Part shown: piece after piece, positions 1 to 8,404 of the stretch | How the letters are laid out: the number at the start of each line of letters is the position of its first letter | Numbering within the stretch: position 1 is the stretch's first letter | Assembly: GCA_963763205.1 (NCBI GenBank) | Contig: CAVXNQ010000018.1 | Coordinates: 124,001-188,000 of the forward strand | DNA length: 64,000 nt | Source of the DNA: DDH964 sp963763205 | Lineage (GTDB): Bacteria; Desulfobacterota; Desulfuromonadia; Desulfuromonadales; DDH964 | Direction of reading: 5' to 3' | Notes under the pieces: model-generated | The model's database searches: none | What the model saw: the letters and a program-made list of their open reading frames with translations, nothing else | What the model was told of the DNA's origin: nothing | Program-made: the position numbers and the translations under genes

Positions 1-610
1 GGTCGACGGTAGCGAACAGGGCATCGATGGCCTGCAGCAGATCCAGGCTCAGCGCTCGGTAGTTGGCCTGGTATTCGGCGGGGACGAACTGCTCGAGGAG
101 CAGGGCCACGCTGTCGTGACCGAAGCTGCGGGTGTCGAGGCGCGGGCGATGGACAAAAGGGCGGACCGCACCGATGCGGTGCAGGCGTCCCAGCAGCCGA
201 CCCATGATCAGCAGGTTGTCAAGGTTGTCGAACTCGGGCGCATGCCCGCCCTGGCGCGGGCTGAGGGAGAAGCGGAAGCCATCGAAACCGAACAGGGTCT
301 CCCCATCCACGGCGAGGGGTGCCACCACCGGCAGTTCGTGGGCGGCCAGTTCGCAGGTGAACTGGTGCTCCTCCCGCAGTTGCTCCTCGGACCAGCGCTC
401 GGGGCGGTAGAATTTGGCGACCAGGGGCGGCCCGTCCTCGATGCCGACCTGGAAGACGCGGTTTTCGTAGCTGTTGAGGGCGAGGATGCGGCAGTCGCAG
501 CGATAGCCGCAGGCTTCCACGGCCGTCATCACCAGGTCCGGGGTCAGCCTCTGGAAGGGGTGGCAGTGCTGTTGCAGCGGTTTGTCGCCGGCCGGTCGGA
601 GCTGGTGCAT
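1..610 (-). CDS. srkA: Stress response kinase SrkA (RdoA/YihE family), 3' part missing at window edge
   Basis: The first 203 residues of a protein kinase-like phosphotransferase run off the left edge. E. coli SrkA protects cells from stress-induced death and belongs to the choline kinase/APH fold. Family marks visible are NSYENRVFQV near residue 46, the lysine in VAKFYRPERW near residue 66 and the EEHQF helix near 80; the HxD catalytic loop would lie outside the window. The ATG at 610 is preceded by GAGG nine bases upstream, better placed than the in-frame ATG at 619. The gene is divergent from the DUF309 gene. The family call is confident; the physiological role is inferred from homology. 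Confidence 0.88.
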   Translation of the reverse strand, partial: MHQLRPAGDKPLQQHCHPFQRLTPDLVMTAVEACGYRCDCRILALNSYENRVFQVGIEDGPPLVAKFYRPERWSEEQLREEHQFTCELAAHELPVVAPLAVDGETLFGFDGFRFSLSPRQGGHAPEFDNLDNLLIMGRLLGRLHRIGAVRPFVHRPRLDTRSFGHDSVALLLEQFVPAEYQANYRALSLDLLQAIDALFATVD

Positions 611-804
611 CGTCGTCATCCTCGATCATCGCACCGCAACGGTGCGCAAAAAACGGCGCGGGGGACTTCCCCGCGTCGAAGCGGTTCCCCCACCATAAAC
701 CGGCCACCGGGTGGAAGGCAACCCCGGAAACTCCAAGGACCCTTTCCCGGGAGGATGGTTCCACTGCGCTATAATGAAACCGTCCCTCTTCGCGGGAGCT
801 GTCC

Positions 805-1215
805 ATGTCGCCACCGCCAACCGCCCCTTCAAACCCAGCGCCGCCGACCCTGGCAAGGGCCGTCGGTCAGTTCAACGCCGGCGAGTATTTCGCCTGCCAT
901 GAAACCCTCGAGGAACTCTGGCTCGCGGAGGAGAGTGACCTTCGCTATCTTTATCAGGGGATTCTCCAGATCGGTGTCGGCCTCTTCCATCTGCGGCGGG
1001 GCAATGAGGCCGGTGCCCTGACCCTGCTGGCGAGGGGCTCCCGGCTCCTTTTGCCCTTCGCTCCGGTCAACTGCGGTCTCGACGTGGGCGCTCTGCTGCG
1101 CGCGGCGAAGCGCATCCACAACTGCCTTCTCTCTGATGGCTGCGCGGCCGCCCAAGGTCTGCTCGAGCGCGATCCACCGCAACTCCATCGACTCCAGGCC
1201 CCCTCCCCGGGGTAA
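805..1215 (+). CDS. DUF309 family protein
   Basis: A 136-residue protein with the diagnostic CHETLEELW motif at residues 31-39, in which His and Glu residues are conserved in the DUF309 helical-bundle family; a second conserved stretch is YLYQGILQIGVG near 48-60. The molecular function of the family is not established. GGGAGC precedes the ATG. It is transcribed divergently from srkA and lies upstream of a short zinc-ribbon gene. Confidence 0.8.
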   Translation: MSPPPTAPSNPAPPTLARAVGQFNAGEYFACHETLEELWLAEESDLRYLYQGILQIGVGLFHLRRGNEAGALTLLARGSRLLLPFAPVNCGLDVGALLRAAKRIHNCLLSDGCAAAQGLLERDPPQLHRLQAPSPG

Positions 1216-1359
1216 TCCTTCCTTTGCCGCGGTCCCCACCACCGGCCCCCTGGTTTTTTTTGAGTAATATTCCCAGCGGAATGCGGCGGGCGGTCCGCGG
1301 CCCGCCGGGCGCCCAGGTGCCGATCGGGGGTAAGATGGAAGAAAAAAAGGAATCCAGGC

Positions 1360-1599
1360 ATGAATGAGAGCCGCGAAGAGTATCAGACCCAGGTGCGGCG
1401 CGAAGTGAGCATTCTCGAGTGGGTTCTGCGGCGCCGGATTCACCACGGCCAGCGCGGGGTCTGCCCGCGCTGCTCCACTCCCGGGCGTTTCGACCTGGAG
1501 GGGCTCGGGTTTTCCAACGGGTTCGGCAATTCGATCTATTTCAGCACCGTCTTCCACGGCTGGCGCTGCCGCCTGTGCGACTACCGGATGGTGGCCTGA
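1360..1599 (+). CDS. Small zinc-ribbon protein of unknown function
   Basis: A 79-residue protein with two CxxC pairs, CPRC at 35-38 and CRLC at 70-73, spaced like a zinc ribbon, after a basic N-terminal helix. No specific family is recognised. The start ATG follows a purine-rich stretch (GAAGAAAAAAAGG). It lies 70 bases upstream of queF and could be co-transcribed with it. The aromatic stretch between the Cys pairs argues for a real folded protein. Confidence 0.6.
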   Translation: MNESREEYQTQVRREVSILEWVLRRRIHHGQRGVCPRCSTPGRFDLEGLGFSNGFGNSIYFSTVFHGWRCRLCDYRMVA

Positions 1600-1668
1600 G
1601 ACCGCGGCGGTGCCGTTGCTGCTCCCGCCCATTGACAAGCGCCGGCTCGCTGACCGAGAATGGCCGCC

Positions 1669-2499
1669 ATGAACGATTTCGAGGACCGCCTTCCCCTCGG
1701 CAAGACCACCGTCTATGCCGCCGACTACGATCCGCAGCTTCTCTGCCCGGTGGCGCGCAGCCGCAAGCGGGAGGAACTCGGCCTTGCCGGCGAACTCCCC
1801 TTTGCGGGGGAGGATCTGTGGACGGCTTTTGAGCTTTCCTGGCTCGATCCGAAGGGGAAGCCGGTGGTGGCAATGGGCGAATTCCGCGTTCCCTGCACCT
1901 CGCCGAACCTGATCGAATCCAAGTCCTTCAAGCTCTACCTCAACTCCCTCAACCAGACCCGCCTCAGCAGCCTGGACCAGGTTCGCGCGCTGCTCGCGGC
2001 CGACCTGGGCCGGGCTGCCGGCGCCCCGGTCGGGGTACGGCTCTTCCCCGGACCGGACTTTACCGGGGAACGGCTGGCCAGGCTGCCGGGGCGCTGCATC
2101 GACGACCTGGACATCGAGGTCGGTACCTACCGCCTCGACCCGTTGCTGCTGGCCGGAGCGGCCGACCCGGCGACGGTGGTCGAGGAGGAACTGCACAGCC
2201 ATCTGCTGAAGAGCAACTGCCTGGTCACCCGCCAGCCCGACTGGGGGAGCGTCCTGATCCGCTACCGCGGCGGCCGCATTGATCCGGCGGCGCTCTTGCG
2301 CTACCTGATTTCCTTCCGCCAGCACAACGAATTCCATGAACAGTGCGTCGAGCGGATTTTTGTCGATCTGCTGCGGTTCTGCTCTCCCGAGCGGCTCACG
2401 GTCTATGCCCGTTATACGCGCCGCGGCGGCCTCGACATCAACCCCTTCCGCAGCAACTTCGAAACCGAAGCGGCCAACCTGCGCCTGGCGCGGCAGTAG
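1669..2499 (+). CDS. queF: NADPH-dependent 7-cyano-7-deazaguanine reductase (long form)
   Basis: Reduces preQ0 to preQ1 in queuosine tRNA biosynthesis in the cytoplasm. At 276 residues this is the long, two-domain QueF type. The N-terminal half holds ESKSFKLYLNSLNQTR (about 83-98). The C-terminal half holds the catalytic cysteine in LKSNCLVTRQPDW (Cys about 185), which forms the thioimide with preQ0, and FHEQCVERIF near 222. An ATG at 1660 is also in frame, but the 1669 start has GAGA at a good distance. A strong hairpin terminator follows. Family assignment is firm. Confidence 0.93.
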   Translation: MNDFEDRLPLGKTTVYAADYDPQLLCPVARSRKREELGLAGELPFAGEDLWTAFELSWLDPKGKPVVAMGEFRVPCTSPNLIESKSFKLYLNSLNQTRLSSLDQVRALLAADLGRAAGAPVGVRLFPGPDFTGERLARLPGRCIDDLDIEVGTYRLDPLLLAGAADPATVVEEELHSHLLKSNCLVTRQPDWGSVLIRYRGGRIDPAALLRYLISFRQHNEFHEQCVERIFVDLLRFCSPERLTVYARYTRRGGLDINPFRSNFETEAANLRLARQ

Positions 2500-2530
2500 T
2501 CTGGGAAGAACCCTCTGCGCTGCAAATGAA

Positions 2531-2561
2531 AAAGGACCGGCCCAAGCGGCCGGTCCTTTTT
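2531..2561. terminator. Bidirectional rho-independent terminator
   Basis: A 12-bp perfect stem (AAAGGACCGGCC / GGCCGGTCCTTT) with a five-base loop and T/A tracts on both sides lies between the convergent queF and Bax-inhibitor-like genes, so it can stop transcription from both. Confidence 0.85.
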
Positions 2562-2579
2562 CTTCTCCGCGGGGGAAAC

Positions 2580-3276
2580 TCAGCGCCGTCGGCCGAAGAG
2601 CCGCAGCAGCATCAAAAAGAGGTTGACGAAATCGAGATAAAGGGTCAGGGCACCGAGGATTGCCACCTTCTGACGCTCTTCGCCGGCCAGGCCGGCGTGG
2701 GCGAGGCGCTTGATCTTCTGCGTGTCGTAGGCGGTCAAGCCGACGAAGATGAAGATGCCGAGGTAGGTGGTGATCCAGTAGATCATGGTGCTGTGCAGCC
2801 AGATGTTGACCACCGAGGCGAGCAGAAAGCCGACCAGGCCCATGAAGAAGAAGCTTCCCCAGGCGCTCAGGTCGCGGCGGGTCAGGTGGCCGTAGAGGCT
2901 CATGGCGCCAAAGGTGCCGGCAGTGACGAAGAAGGTGCTGGCGATGGAGCTGCTGGTGTAGGCGACGAAGATCGCCGCGAAGGTCACTCCGGAGAGGGCC
3001 GAGTAGAGGAGAAACAGCCCGGTAGCGGCAACGGCGCTCAGGCGGCGGATGGCCCCGGAGATGGCGACGACCAGCCCCAGTTCGGCGATGATCAGGCCGA
3101 AGAAGACCATGTCGGTTGCCGAACACCAGTTCCAGCATGGGCCGGCTCGAAGCGGTGAACAGGGCGACGACGGCGGTCAGGGCGAGGCCGGCGGTCATCC
3201 AGCTGTAGACGCTGGGCATGATGCCGGTCTGGCTGTTTACGGTCGGTTGGGCGGTGACGATGGTCGGTTGTTCCAC
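2580..3276 (-). pseudogene. Bax inhibitor-1/YccA-like membrane protein, frameshifted
   Basis: Two reading frames together encode one Bax inhibitor-1 family protein of about 231 residues with seven predicted membrane segments. The N-terminal frame starts at GTG 3276 (AGGAGG eight bases upstream) and reads through SVYSWMTAGLALTAVVALF to LVFGN. The C-terminal frame carries VFFGLIIAELGL, YDTQKIKRL and the typical LYLDFVNLFLMLLRLFG end. The frame changes at about 3111-3120, where one extra base (an extra C on the coding strand) separates FGN from MVFFG. This is either a sequence error or a fresh inactivating insertion. In this family the function is membrane stress or ion leak control; here it is inferred only. 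Confidence 0.8.
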
Positions 3277-3393
3277 GGACGATTCCTCCTGCAAGGGTTG
3301 GAGTGCCGCATCACTATAGCAGAAACAGCCGCGGCGATAAACTGTTGCCGACGGCTGTTGCCCCGATTCGTACGACAGCATCCCGGAGCTGTT

Positions 3394-3591
3394 TCACTTG
3401 TGGCTTTCCCGGCCCTTGCCGTGCCCCTGGTCTTTCCCCCTGCCGTGCCGCTCGGTCGGATGCCAGCCGAACTCTCCCGCCTTGAGGTCATGGAAGTCCG
3501 CTGAGTCGGGCTTGATGCCCAGGCTTCTGGCCACGGCACCCCAGCCCTGGTCTCTTCGTTCCCGGTCGTCCCACGGCACCCTTTCCGTCAT
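3394..3591 (-). CDS. Hypothetical protein, hydrophilic, possibly a gene remnant
   Basis: A 65-residue charged protein with a core GWGAVARSLGIKPDSADFHDLK that looks like a short conserved domain, followed by a His/Gly/Lys-rich tail. I see no good ribosome binding site before the ATG at 3591 and no signal peptide. It may therefore be the C-terminal part of a longer secreted protein whose 5' end has been lost. Confidence 0.4.
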   Translation of the reverse strand: MTERVPWDDRERRDQGWGAVARSLGIKPDSADFHDLKAGEFGWHPTERHGRGKDQGHGKGRESHK

Positions 3592-3708
3592 CGGGACCAG
3601 GGGGGCGCGCCCGACGTTTGGGGGAGGCGACTTGACGACGGCAGCGGCGGGAGGTTTATTGTAAGCGAGAGCCGGAACCCACCGGGTCCCCCACCAAGGA
3701 GGTCACCC

Positions 3709-3975
3709 ATGCCCGATCGCCTGCAAGCCGCTCAACAGCTGCTCGCTACCAGGCCCGCCCTGGCCGCTTTCGAGATCCATCGCCATGGCGACGAACTTCA
3801 CCTGGTGAAGGAGGGGGAAAGCTTCATCCGCCTGGTGCCGGTGACCGACGACGGCTGGCGCATGGAATACTTTCACAACCTGGAGCGCTGGGAGGTCATC
3901 GATTTCACGGGTTCGCTGGAAGCGTGCCTCGATTTCCTGAGCGACTCCCCCCACTACCTGTTCTGGACCGGGTAG
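3709..3975 (+). CDS. Hypothetical protein, 88 aa
   Basis: A small soluble protein with alternating beta-strand-like segments (FEIHRHGDELHLVKEG, then WRMEYFHNLERWEVIDF) and an acidic C-terminus. A strong AAGGAGG sits six bases before the ATG, so it is very likely translated. It is 21 bases upstream of the alcohol dehydrogenase start and probably in the same transcript. No family is recognised. Confidence 0.65.
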   Translation: MPDRLQAAQQLLATRPALAAFEIHRHGDELHLVKEGESFIRLVPVTDDGWRMEYFHNLERWEVIDFTGSLEACLDFLSDSPHYLFWTG

Positions 3976-3996
3976 ACGATTGGCCAGGGAAAGACG

Positions 3997-5038
3997 ATGA
4001 CACAACAGATGCAGGCGATGCGCCTGGAGCGCATTGCCCAATTAAAGGACTGTGAAGAGCCGCTGCGCTTGGTCGATTGCCCGGTTCCGGAACCGGGCCG
4101 GGGGGAGGTGCGGATCGCGGTCAGCGTCTGCGGCGTCTGCCATACCGAACTCGACGAGATCGAGGGACGCACCCCGCCGCCGCGGTTGCCGGTCATTCCC
4201 GGCCACCAGGTCGGTCGGCCGCATCGACCGCCTCGGTCCCGGGGTCGAGACCCTGCAAGTCGGCCAGCGGGTCGGCGTCGCCTGGATCTATTCGGCCTGC
4301 GGCGATTGTCCGTGGTGCAACGCCGGGCTGGAGAACCTCTGTCCGCAATTCCGCGCCACCGGCCGCGATGTCGATGGCGGCTATGCCCAGTTCATGGTCG
4401 TCCCGGCCGCTTTCGCCCACGCCGTCCCCGATCGCCTCGACGATGCCGAAGCCGCCCCCCTGCTCTGCGCCGGGGCGATCGGCTACCGCTCGCTGCGCCT
4501 GGCCAATCTCCGGACCCAGCTGCCGCTGGGTCTGACCGGCTTCGGCGCCTCGGCGCATTTGGTGCTGAAGCTGGTGCGCCACCAGCACCCCGAACTGCCG
4601 GTCTTCGTCTTCGCCCGCAGCGAGCAGGAGCAGGACTTTGCCCGCGAACTCGGCGCCGCCTGGGCAGGGGGGACCGAGGCGGAGCCGCCCGCGGCGATGC
4701 AGGCGGTCATCGACACCACCCCGGTCTGGAAGCCGGTGGTCGCCGCCCTGCGTCACCTCGCCCCCGGCGGGCGGCTGGTGATCAACGCCATCCGCAAGGA
4801 GGACGGCGACCGCGAGCTGCTGGCCGGCATCGACTATTCCCGGGACCTGTGGCTGGAAAAAGAGATCAAGAGCGTGGCCAACGTCACCCGTGCCGATGTG
4901 GGCGAGTTCCTGGCGCTGGCCGCCGAGGTGCCGATCCGTCCCGACTGCCAGGAATTCCCTCTCGTCGAGGCCAACCGGGCCCTTGTCGAGCTTAAGGCCG
5001 GACGCATTCGCGGGGCGAAGGTGCTGCGCATCAGCTGA
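3997..5038 (+). pseudogene. Zinc-dependent alcohol dehydrogenase family protein, frameshifted
   Basis: A medium-chain dehydrogenase/reductase of about 346 residues in two frames. The first frame (3997 to about 4210) carries the catalytic zinc ligand region VCGVCHTELDEIEGR and PVIPGHQV. The second frame carries GRIDRLGPGVETLQVGQRV, the structural zinc cluster CGDCPWCNAGLENLC and the C-terminal Rossmann half. Removing one G near 4212-4216 restores GHQVVGRID. The enzyme would oxidise or reduce alcohols/aldehydes with NAD(P); the substrate is unknown. The glycine-rich cofactor loop reads LTGFGASAHL, typical of the AdhP/AdhA type. Either a sequence error or a recent lesion. Confidence 0.8.
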
Positions 5039-5288
5039 GGAGGGGGCGGGAGAAGAGCTGTGAACGCCTGGCCGGACCTTGCCGCCCTGCCCCCGCCGGG
5101 GCCGTCGAGCCGGTCCGGCTTCATCCCCCGGGACTCCTTTACCCATCCCCCGCGACGACGCCGCGCTGATAACGCCTGGGAGACGGCACAAAAGGAAAGC
5201 TGCCGCAGGAACCTCATAACGGGTCAGGCAGAGGGGGCGGGGGGGGGGGAGGAGAAGGAGGGGGTGGTGCGGAAGTTTTTCGACCCGG

Positions 5289-5669
5289 TCAGCCGCGGCA
5301 TTTTTGCTGCAGGGAGTTGAAGACCATGTCGAGCACCGCCTGTTGCCGGGCTTCGTGCTTGTTGAGGACCGCCAGGCAGCTCCCCATCGGAAAGCGCTGG
5401 TGCAGGTAGTCGGCGTCGCGGGCGGAGAGGATGATCACCCGGCGCTTGTCGAGACCCTTGGCGGTGGCGTAGGCGAGGACCTTGCTGCCGTCGATGCCCG
5501 GCATCTCCAGATCGACCAGCAGCAGGTCGAGGTCGGGAGTGATCGCTGCCAGGGCGCGCACCGGATCGGGGCAGGTTTCGACGACCAGGTCGGGGCAGCG
5601 TTGCGCCACGTAGTCGCGCAGGAACTGGAGGAAGAACAGGTCGTCGTCGATGATGAGGACTTTGCGCAT
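5289..5669 (-). CDS. Single-domain response regulator (CheY-like receiver)
   Basis: A 126-residue receiver domain with no output domain. The acidic pocket is IIDDD at 5-9, the phosphoacceptor Asp lies in LLLVDLEMPGIDG, the Thr/Ser switch in IILSARD and the conserved Lys in VLNKHEARQQ. The ATG at 5669 follows GGGGGA; longer in-frame starts lack support. No histidine kinase is adjacent, so its partner is unknown. Such stand-alone receivers commonly act in chemotaxis or phosphorelay networks. Confidence 0.85.
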   Translation of the reverse strand: MRKVLIIDDDLFFLQFLRDYVAQRCPDLVVETCPDPVRALAAITPDLDLLLVDLEMPGIDGSKVLAYATAKGLDKRRVIILSARDADYLHQRFPMGSCLAVLNKHEARQQAVLDMVFNSLQQKCRG

Positions 5670-5825
5670 GATTTCCCCCGGGGGCCGGCGTTTTCCCCTC
5701 CGGCCGGCGCTGGGCAAGATAGCCTTTTCCGCCCGGGCTGTCAATCCCGGCCGAATCGGCTTGCAGGGCGGCGCCGGTTATGGTAACAAGCGGAGCATCC
5801 TCACCATCCCGGCAAGGAGCCACCG

Positions 5826-6155
5826 ATGAGCTACGCCGCCCCCGAACGGTTCGCCAACGTCACCGTGACCTGCAAGGCCAACATCTACTTCGACGGCAGG
5901 GTGGTCAGCCATGCCGTGACCCTCGCCGACGGCAGCGGCAAGACCCTCGGCCTGATCTACCCCGGCAGTTACCGGTTCACTACCGCGGCCGCGGAAAAGA
6001 TGGAAATCATTGCCGGGAACTGCACGGTGCGCATCGCCGATCAGGGGGAATGGATCGGCTTCACCGCCGGGACCTGGTTCGAGGTCCCGGCCAACTCCTG
6101 CTTCGAAATCGTCGTCGAGAACGGCATTGCCGAGTACGTCTGCTCCTTCACCTGA
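5826..6155 (+). CDS. ppnP: Pyrimidine/purine nucleoside phosphorylase PpnP (DUF1255)
   Basis: A 109-residue cupin-fold protein matching the PpnP/YaiE family. The marks are NIYFDGRVVSHAV, LIYPGSYRFTTAAAEKMEI, the W/F-rich TWFEVPANSCFEI and a C-terminal EYVCSF. The family phosphorolyses several nucleosides to base and ribose 1-phosphate, acting in nucleotide salvage. The length is slightly above the E. coli protein because of a longer N-terminus. AAGGAGCC precedes the ATG. The cytochrome b5-like gene follows 21 bases downstream, probably in one transcript. Confidence 0.88.
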   Translation: MSYAAPERFANVTVTCKANIYFDGRVVSHAVTLADGSGKTLGLIYPGSYRFTTAAAEKMEIIAGNCTVRIADQGEWIGFTAGTWFEVPANSCFEIVVENGIAEYVCSFT

Positions 6156-6176
6156 ACCGCCAGCACAGGAGGCGTC

Positions 6177-6494
6177 ATGACCCGTGAGGAACTGGGACAG
6201 TTCGACGGCAGGGAGGGGCGGCGGGCGCTGATTGCGGTCAACGGCAAGGTCTACGACGTCACCGCCAGCGCGCGCTGGCCGGCCGGTCTCCACGAAGGGG
6301 AACATGCCGCCGGCCGCGACCTGACCGAGGAACTCTGGCAGGCACCTCACGTGCGGGCGGTCATCGAGCGGTTCCCGGTGGTCGACGAACTGCGTGAGCC
6401 GGAGCCGGCGGCGCGCCGCCTGCCGCTGCTGGTGTTTTCGGTGCTGCTGGCACTGGTTCTGGCGCTCGGTCTGGTCTACCTGCTGCTGAGCTGA
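6177..6494 (+). CDS. Cytochrome b5-like heme/steroid-binding domain protein, C-terminal membrane anchor
   Basis: A 105-residue protein. Residues 1-70 match the prokaryotic cytochrome b5-like fold: TREELGQFDG start, IAVNGKVYDVT, a central histidine in GEHAAGRDLT and another in APHVRAVIERF. Residues 83-104 form one hydrophobic helix, so the domain is tail-anchored with its soluble part probably on the cytoplasmic side. Family members bind heme or related ligands; ligand and partner are not known here. GGAGG precedes the start, and a terminator-like hairpin follows about 100 bases on. Confidence 0.82.
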   Translation: MTREELGQFDGREGRRALIAVNGKVYDVTASARWPAGLHEGEHAAGRDLTEELWQAPHVRAVIERFPVVDELREPEPAARRLPLLVFSVLLALVLALGLVYLLLS

Positions 6495-6592
6495 GTGGCC
6501 GCAGAACCCGTTATTCCCTTGACAGCGGACATTGCCCGCTGCTAGTGTCGCGCCAAGTATCGCCGCAACGCATCGATGAAAAACCCATCCTG

Positions 6593-6619
6593 CAGGCCCC
6601 GGTATACCTCCGGGGCCTG
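6593..6619 (+). terminator. Hairpin terminator or leader attenuator upstream of rhlE
   Basis: A 10-bp perfect stem (CAGGCCCCGG / CCGGGGCCTG) with a seven-base loop, followed by TCTTG and a later run of Ts. It ends the ppnP-b5 transcript, or it lies in the rhlE leader and could act as an attenuator. Confidence 0.65.
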
Positions 6620-6677
6620 TCTTGTTGCGGTTTATTTTTTATGGTTTCCGGAGCTTCCGGAGACTCGAAAGGGCACC

Positions 6678-7943
6678 ATGGATTTCAGCAGTTTCCAGTT
6701 TCATCCCAAGATCGCGGCCGGCATTGCCGCCGCCGGGTTCACCACCCCGACGCCGATTCAGGCCGCAGCGATCCCCCGCGTCCTGGCCGGCGGCGACGTT
6801 ATGGGCCTGGCCCAGACCGGGACCGGCAAGACCGCCGCTTTCGGCCTGCCGATTCTGCATCGGTTGATGCAGGGCGGGCGCGGCTATGTGCGCACCCTGG
6901 TCATCGCCCCGACCCGCGAACTGGCCGAACAGATCCACTCCGCACTCGTCACCCTCGGCGCCGGTACCGGCCTGCGCAGCGTCACCATCTACGGCGGGGT
7001 CGGCATCAACCCGCAGGTGCAGAAGCTCAAGCGGGGCGTCGAGATCGTCGTCGCCTGTCCGGGGCGGCTGCTCGATCATCTCCGCCAGCGGACCATCGAC
7101 CTGTCGCGGGTAGAGACCCTGGTCCTCGACGAAGCCGACCAGATGTTCGACATGGGCTTCTTCCCCGACATCCGGCGCATCCTCGGCCATCTGCCGAAAC
7201 AGCGCCAGACCCTGCTCTTTTCGGCGACCATGCCGGCGGCGATCCGCAAGCTGGCCGCCGAGGTCCTGACCGCGCCGGAGACCGTGCAGGTCGACACCGT
7301 GGCGCCGGCGGCCACCGTCAGCCATGCCCTCTATCCGGTGGCCCAGCATCGCAAGACCGACCTGCTGCTCGAGCTGTTGCGGCACACCGACACCGGGTCG
7401 GTGCTGATTTTCACCCGCACCAAGCATCGCGCCCGGAGTCTCGACGAAAAGCTCTGCAAAGGCGGCTTCAAGGCCACTTCGCTGCAGGGGAATCTCTCCC
7501 AGTCGCGGCGCCAGGCGGCCCTCGACGGTTTCCGCAGCGGCCGTTTCCAGGTCCTCGTCGCTACCGACATCGCCGCCCGCGGCATCGATGTCTCGCAGAT
7601 TTCCCACGTCATCAATTACGACATCCCGGCGACCACCGAGGCCTACATCCACCGCATCGGCCGCACCGGCCGCGCCGCCCGCAGCGGAGACGCCTTCACC
7701 CTGGTCGGCAACGAGGACCGGGAAATGGTCAGGGCCATCGAAAAGGTTCTCGGCCGCGCCATCGAGCGCCGTACCGTGGACGGTTTCGACTATGCCCTGC
7801 CCGGACCGGAGCCTTCTGCAACGGCTGCTCGCCCGGCGCGCTCGGCGGACCGGGAGCGGACCCGGGGTGCCAATCCGGCGGCCCGTGGTGCACGGCGGCG
7901 TCCCCAGCCCGTCGGGGACCGCAGGTCGGTCCGTCAGGGCTGA
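6678..7943 (+). CDS. rhlE: DEAD-box RNA helicase, RhlE type
   Basis: A 421-residue ATP-dependent RNA helicase. The motifs appear in order: Q motif TPTPIQ (23-28), motif I AQTGTGKT (45-52), PTRELAEQ, GGVGIN, TPGR-like ACPGR, DEAD box at 151-154, SAT at 182-184, then ATDIAARGIDV and HRIGRTGRA in domain 2. The C-terminal tail is basic and rich in Arg/Ala, as in RhlE proteins that act on rRNA or cold-stabilised RNA. The start MDFSSFQ at 6678 is preferred over an upstream ATG at 6576 because the domain begins there. A decayed second rhlE copy lies at 33.8 kb. Confidence 0.93.
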   Translation: MDFSSFQFHPKIAAGIAAAGFTTPTPIQAAAIPRVLAGGDVMGLAQTGTGKTAAFGLPILHRLMQGGRGYVRTLVIAPTRELAEQIHSALVTLGAGTGLRSVTIYGGVGINPQVQKLKRGVEIVVACPGRLLDHLRQRTIDLSRVETLVLDEADQMFDMGFFPDIRRILGHLPKQRQTLLFSATMPAAIRKLAAEVLTAPETVQVDTVAPAATVSHALYPVAQHRKTDLLLELLRHTDTGSVLIFTRTKHRARSLDEKLCKGGFKATSLQGNLSQSRRQAALDGFRSGRFQVLVATDIAARGIDVSQISHVINYDIPATTEAYIHRIGRTGRAARSGDAFTLVGNEDREMVRAIEKVLGRAIERRTVDGFDYALPGPEPSATAARPARSADRERTRGANPAARGARRRPQPVGDRRSVRQG

Positions 7944-7973
7944 ACTGCGGCAGGACATCCAGTGACAACAAAC

Positions 7974-7997
7974 GAGGGCAGCCGGCAGGCTGCCCTC
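7974..7997 (+). terminator. Hairpin terminator after rhlE
   Basis: A perfect 10-bp stem GAGGGCAGCC / GGCTGCCCTC with loop GGCA, ten bases after the rhlE stop. The T run is weak, so efficiency is uncertain. Confidence 0.6.
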
Positions 7998-8028
7998 ATT
8001 GCGTTGGTGCACCGCCAAACGTTCGCCT

Positions 8029-8307
8029 TCAGCCTTCGTCGCCGACCTCGCGCGGCGAGGAGGGGCTCGGGTTCCGGCTGCAGCAGCCCCCGGAACAGCC
8101 CGGTTGGTCCTGTCCACCCAGCAGTTCGTCGATCCGCGCGTCGAATTCCCGTTCGATGGCGTCGAGCAGTTCGGCAAACTGGCCGGCGGCCAGTCCGGTC
8201 CTGCAATGAGGGCAGGTCCCGTAGGTCCGGCGGAACCAGGAGAGGGGACGGTAGATGGCAGTCTGGCAGGTGGGGCAGGGCAGGGAAATCATTTCTGGTT
8301 CGTTCAC
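8029..8307 (-). CDS. Small zinc-ribbon protein
   Basis: A 92-residue protein with two zinc-knuckle pairs, CPTC near residues 11-14 and CPHC near 32-35, then an acidic helix (FAELLDAIEREFDARIDELL) and a Cys-rich C-terminus (GCSGGCC). It starts at GTG 8307 behind AAGGAG; an internal ATG six codons on is less well placed. Function unknown. The GCSGGCC end could bind metal like the tails of some small Geobacter zinc-ribbon proteins; this is inference. Confidence 0.65.
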   Translation of the reverse strand: MNEPEMISLPCPTCQTAIYRPLSWFRRTYGTCPHCRTGLAAGQFAELLDAIEREFDARIDELLGGQDQPGCSGGCCSRNPSPSSPREVGDEG

Positions 8308-8404
8308 GTCAGGCTCCTTGGGGGCTTAAGTCGACAAGCTGCCTTCAGCATAGCAGCACCGTGGGGGTGAGGAAAAGGGGGAGGGATCGGCCGGGGAGGG
8401 TGGG

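Noticed and set aside
829..3381. An 850-codon open frame on the minus strand
   Set aside because: It runs antisense through DUF309, the zinc-ribbon gene and queF with low-complexity Arg/Gly/Ala content; only its first part overlaps the real Bax-inhibitor frame. GC-rich shadow.
4205..4220. Programmed frameshift in the alcohol dehydrogenase gene
   Set aside because: No slippery heptamer and no downstream pseudoknot candidate; an extra G in a GGTCGGTCGG repeat is a simpler cause.
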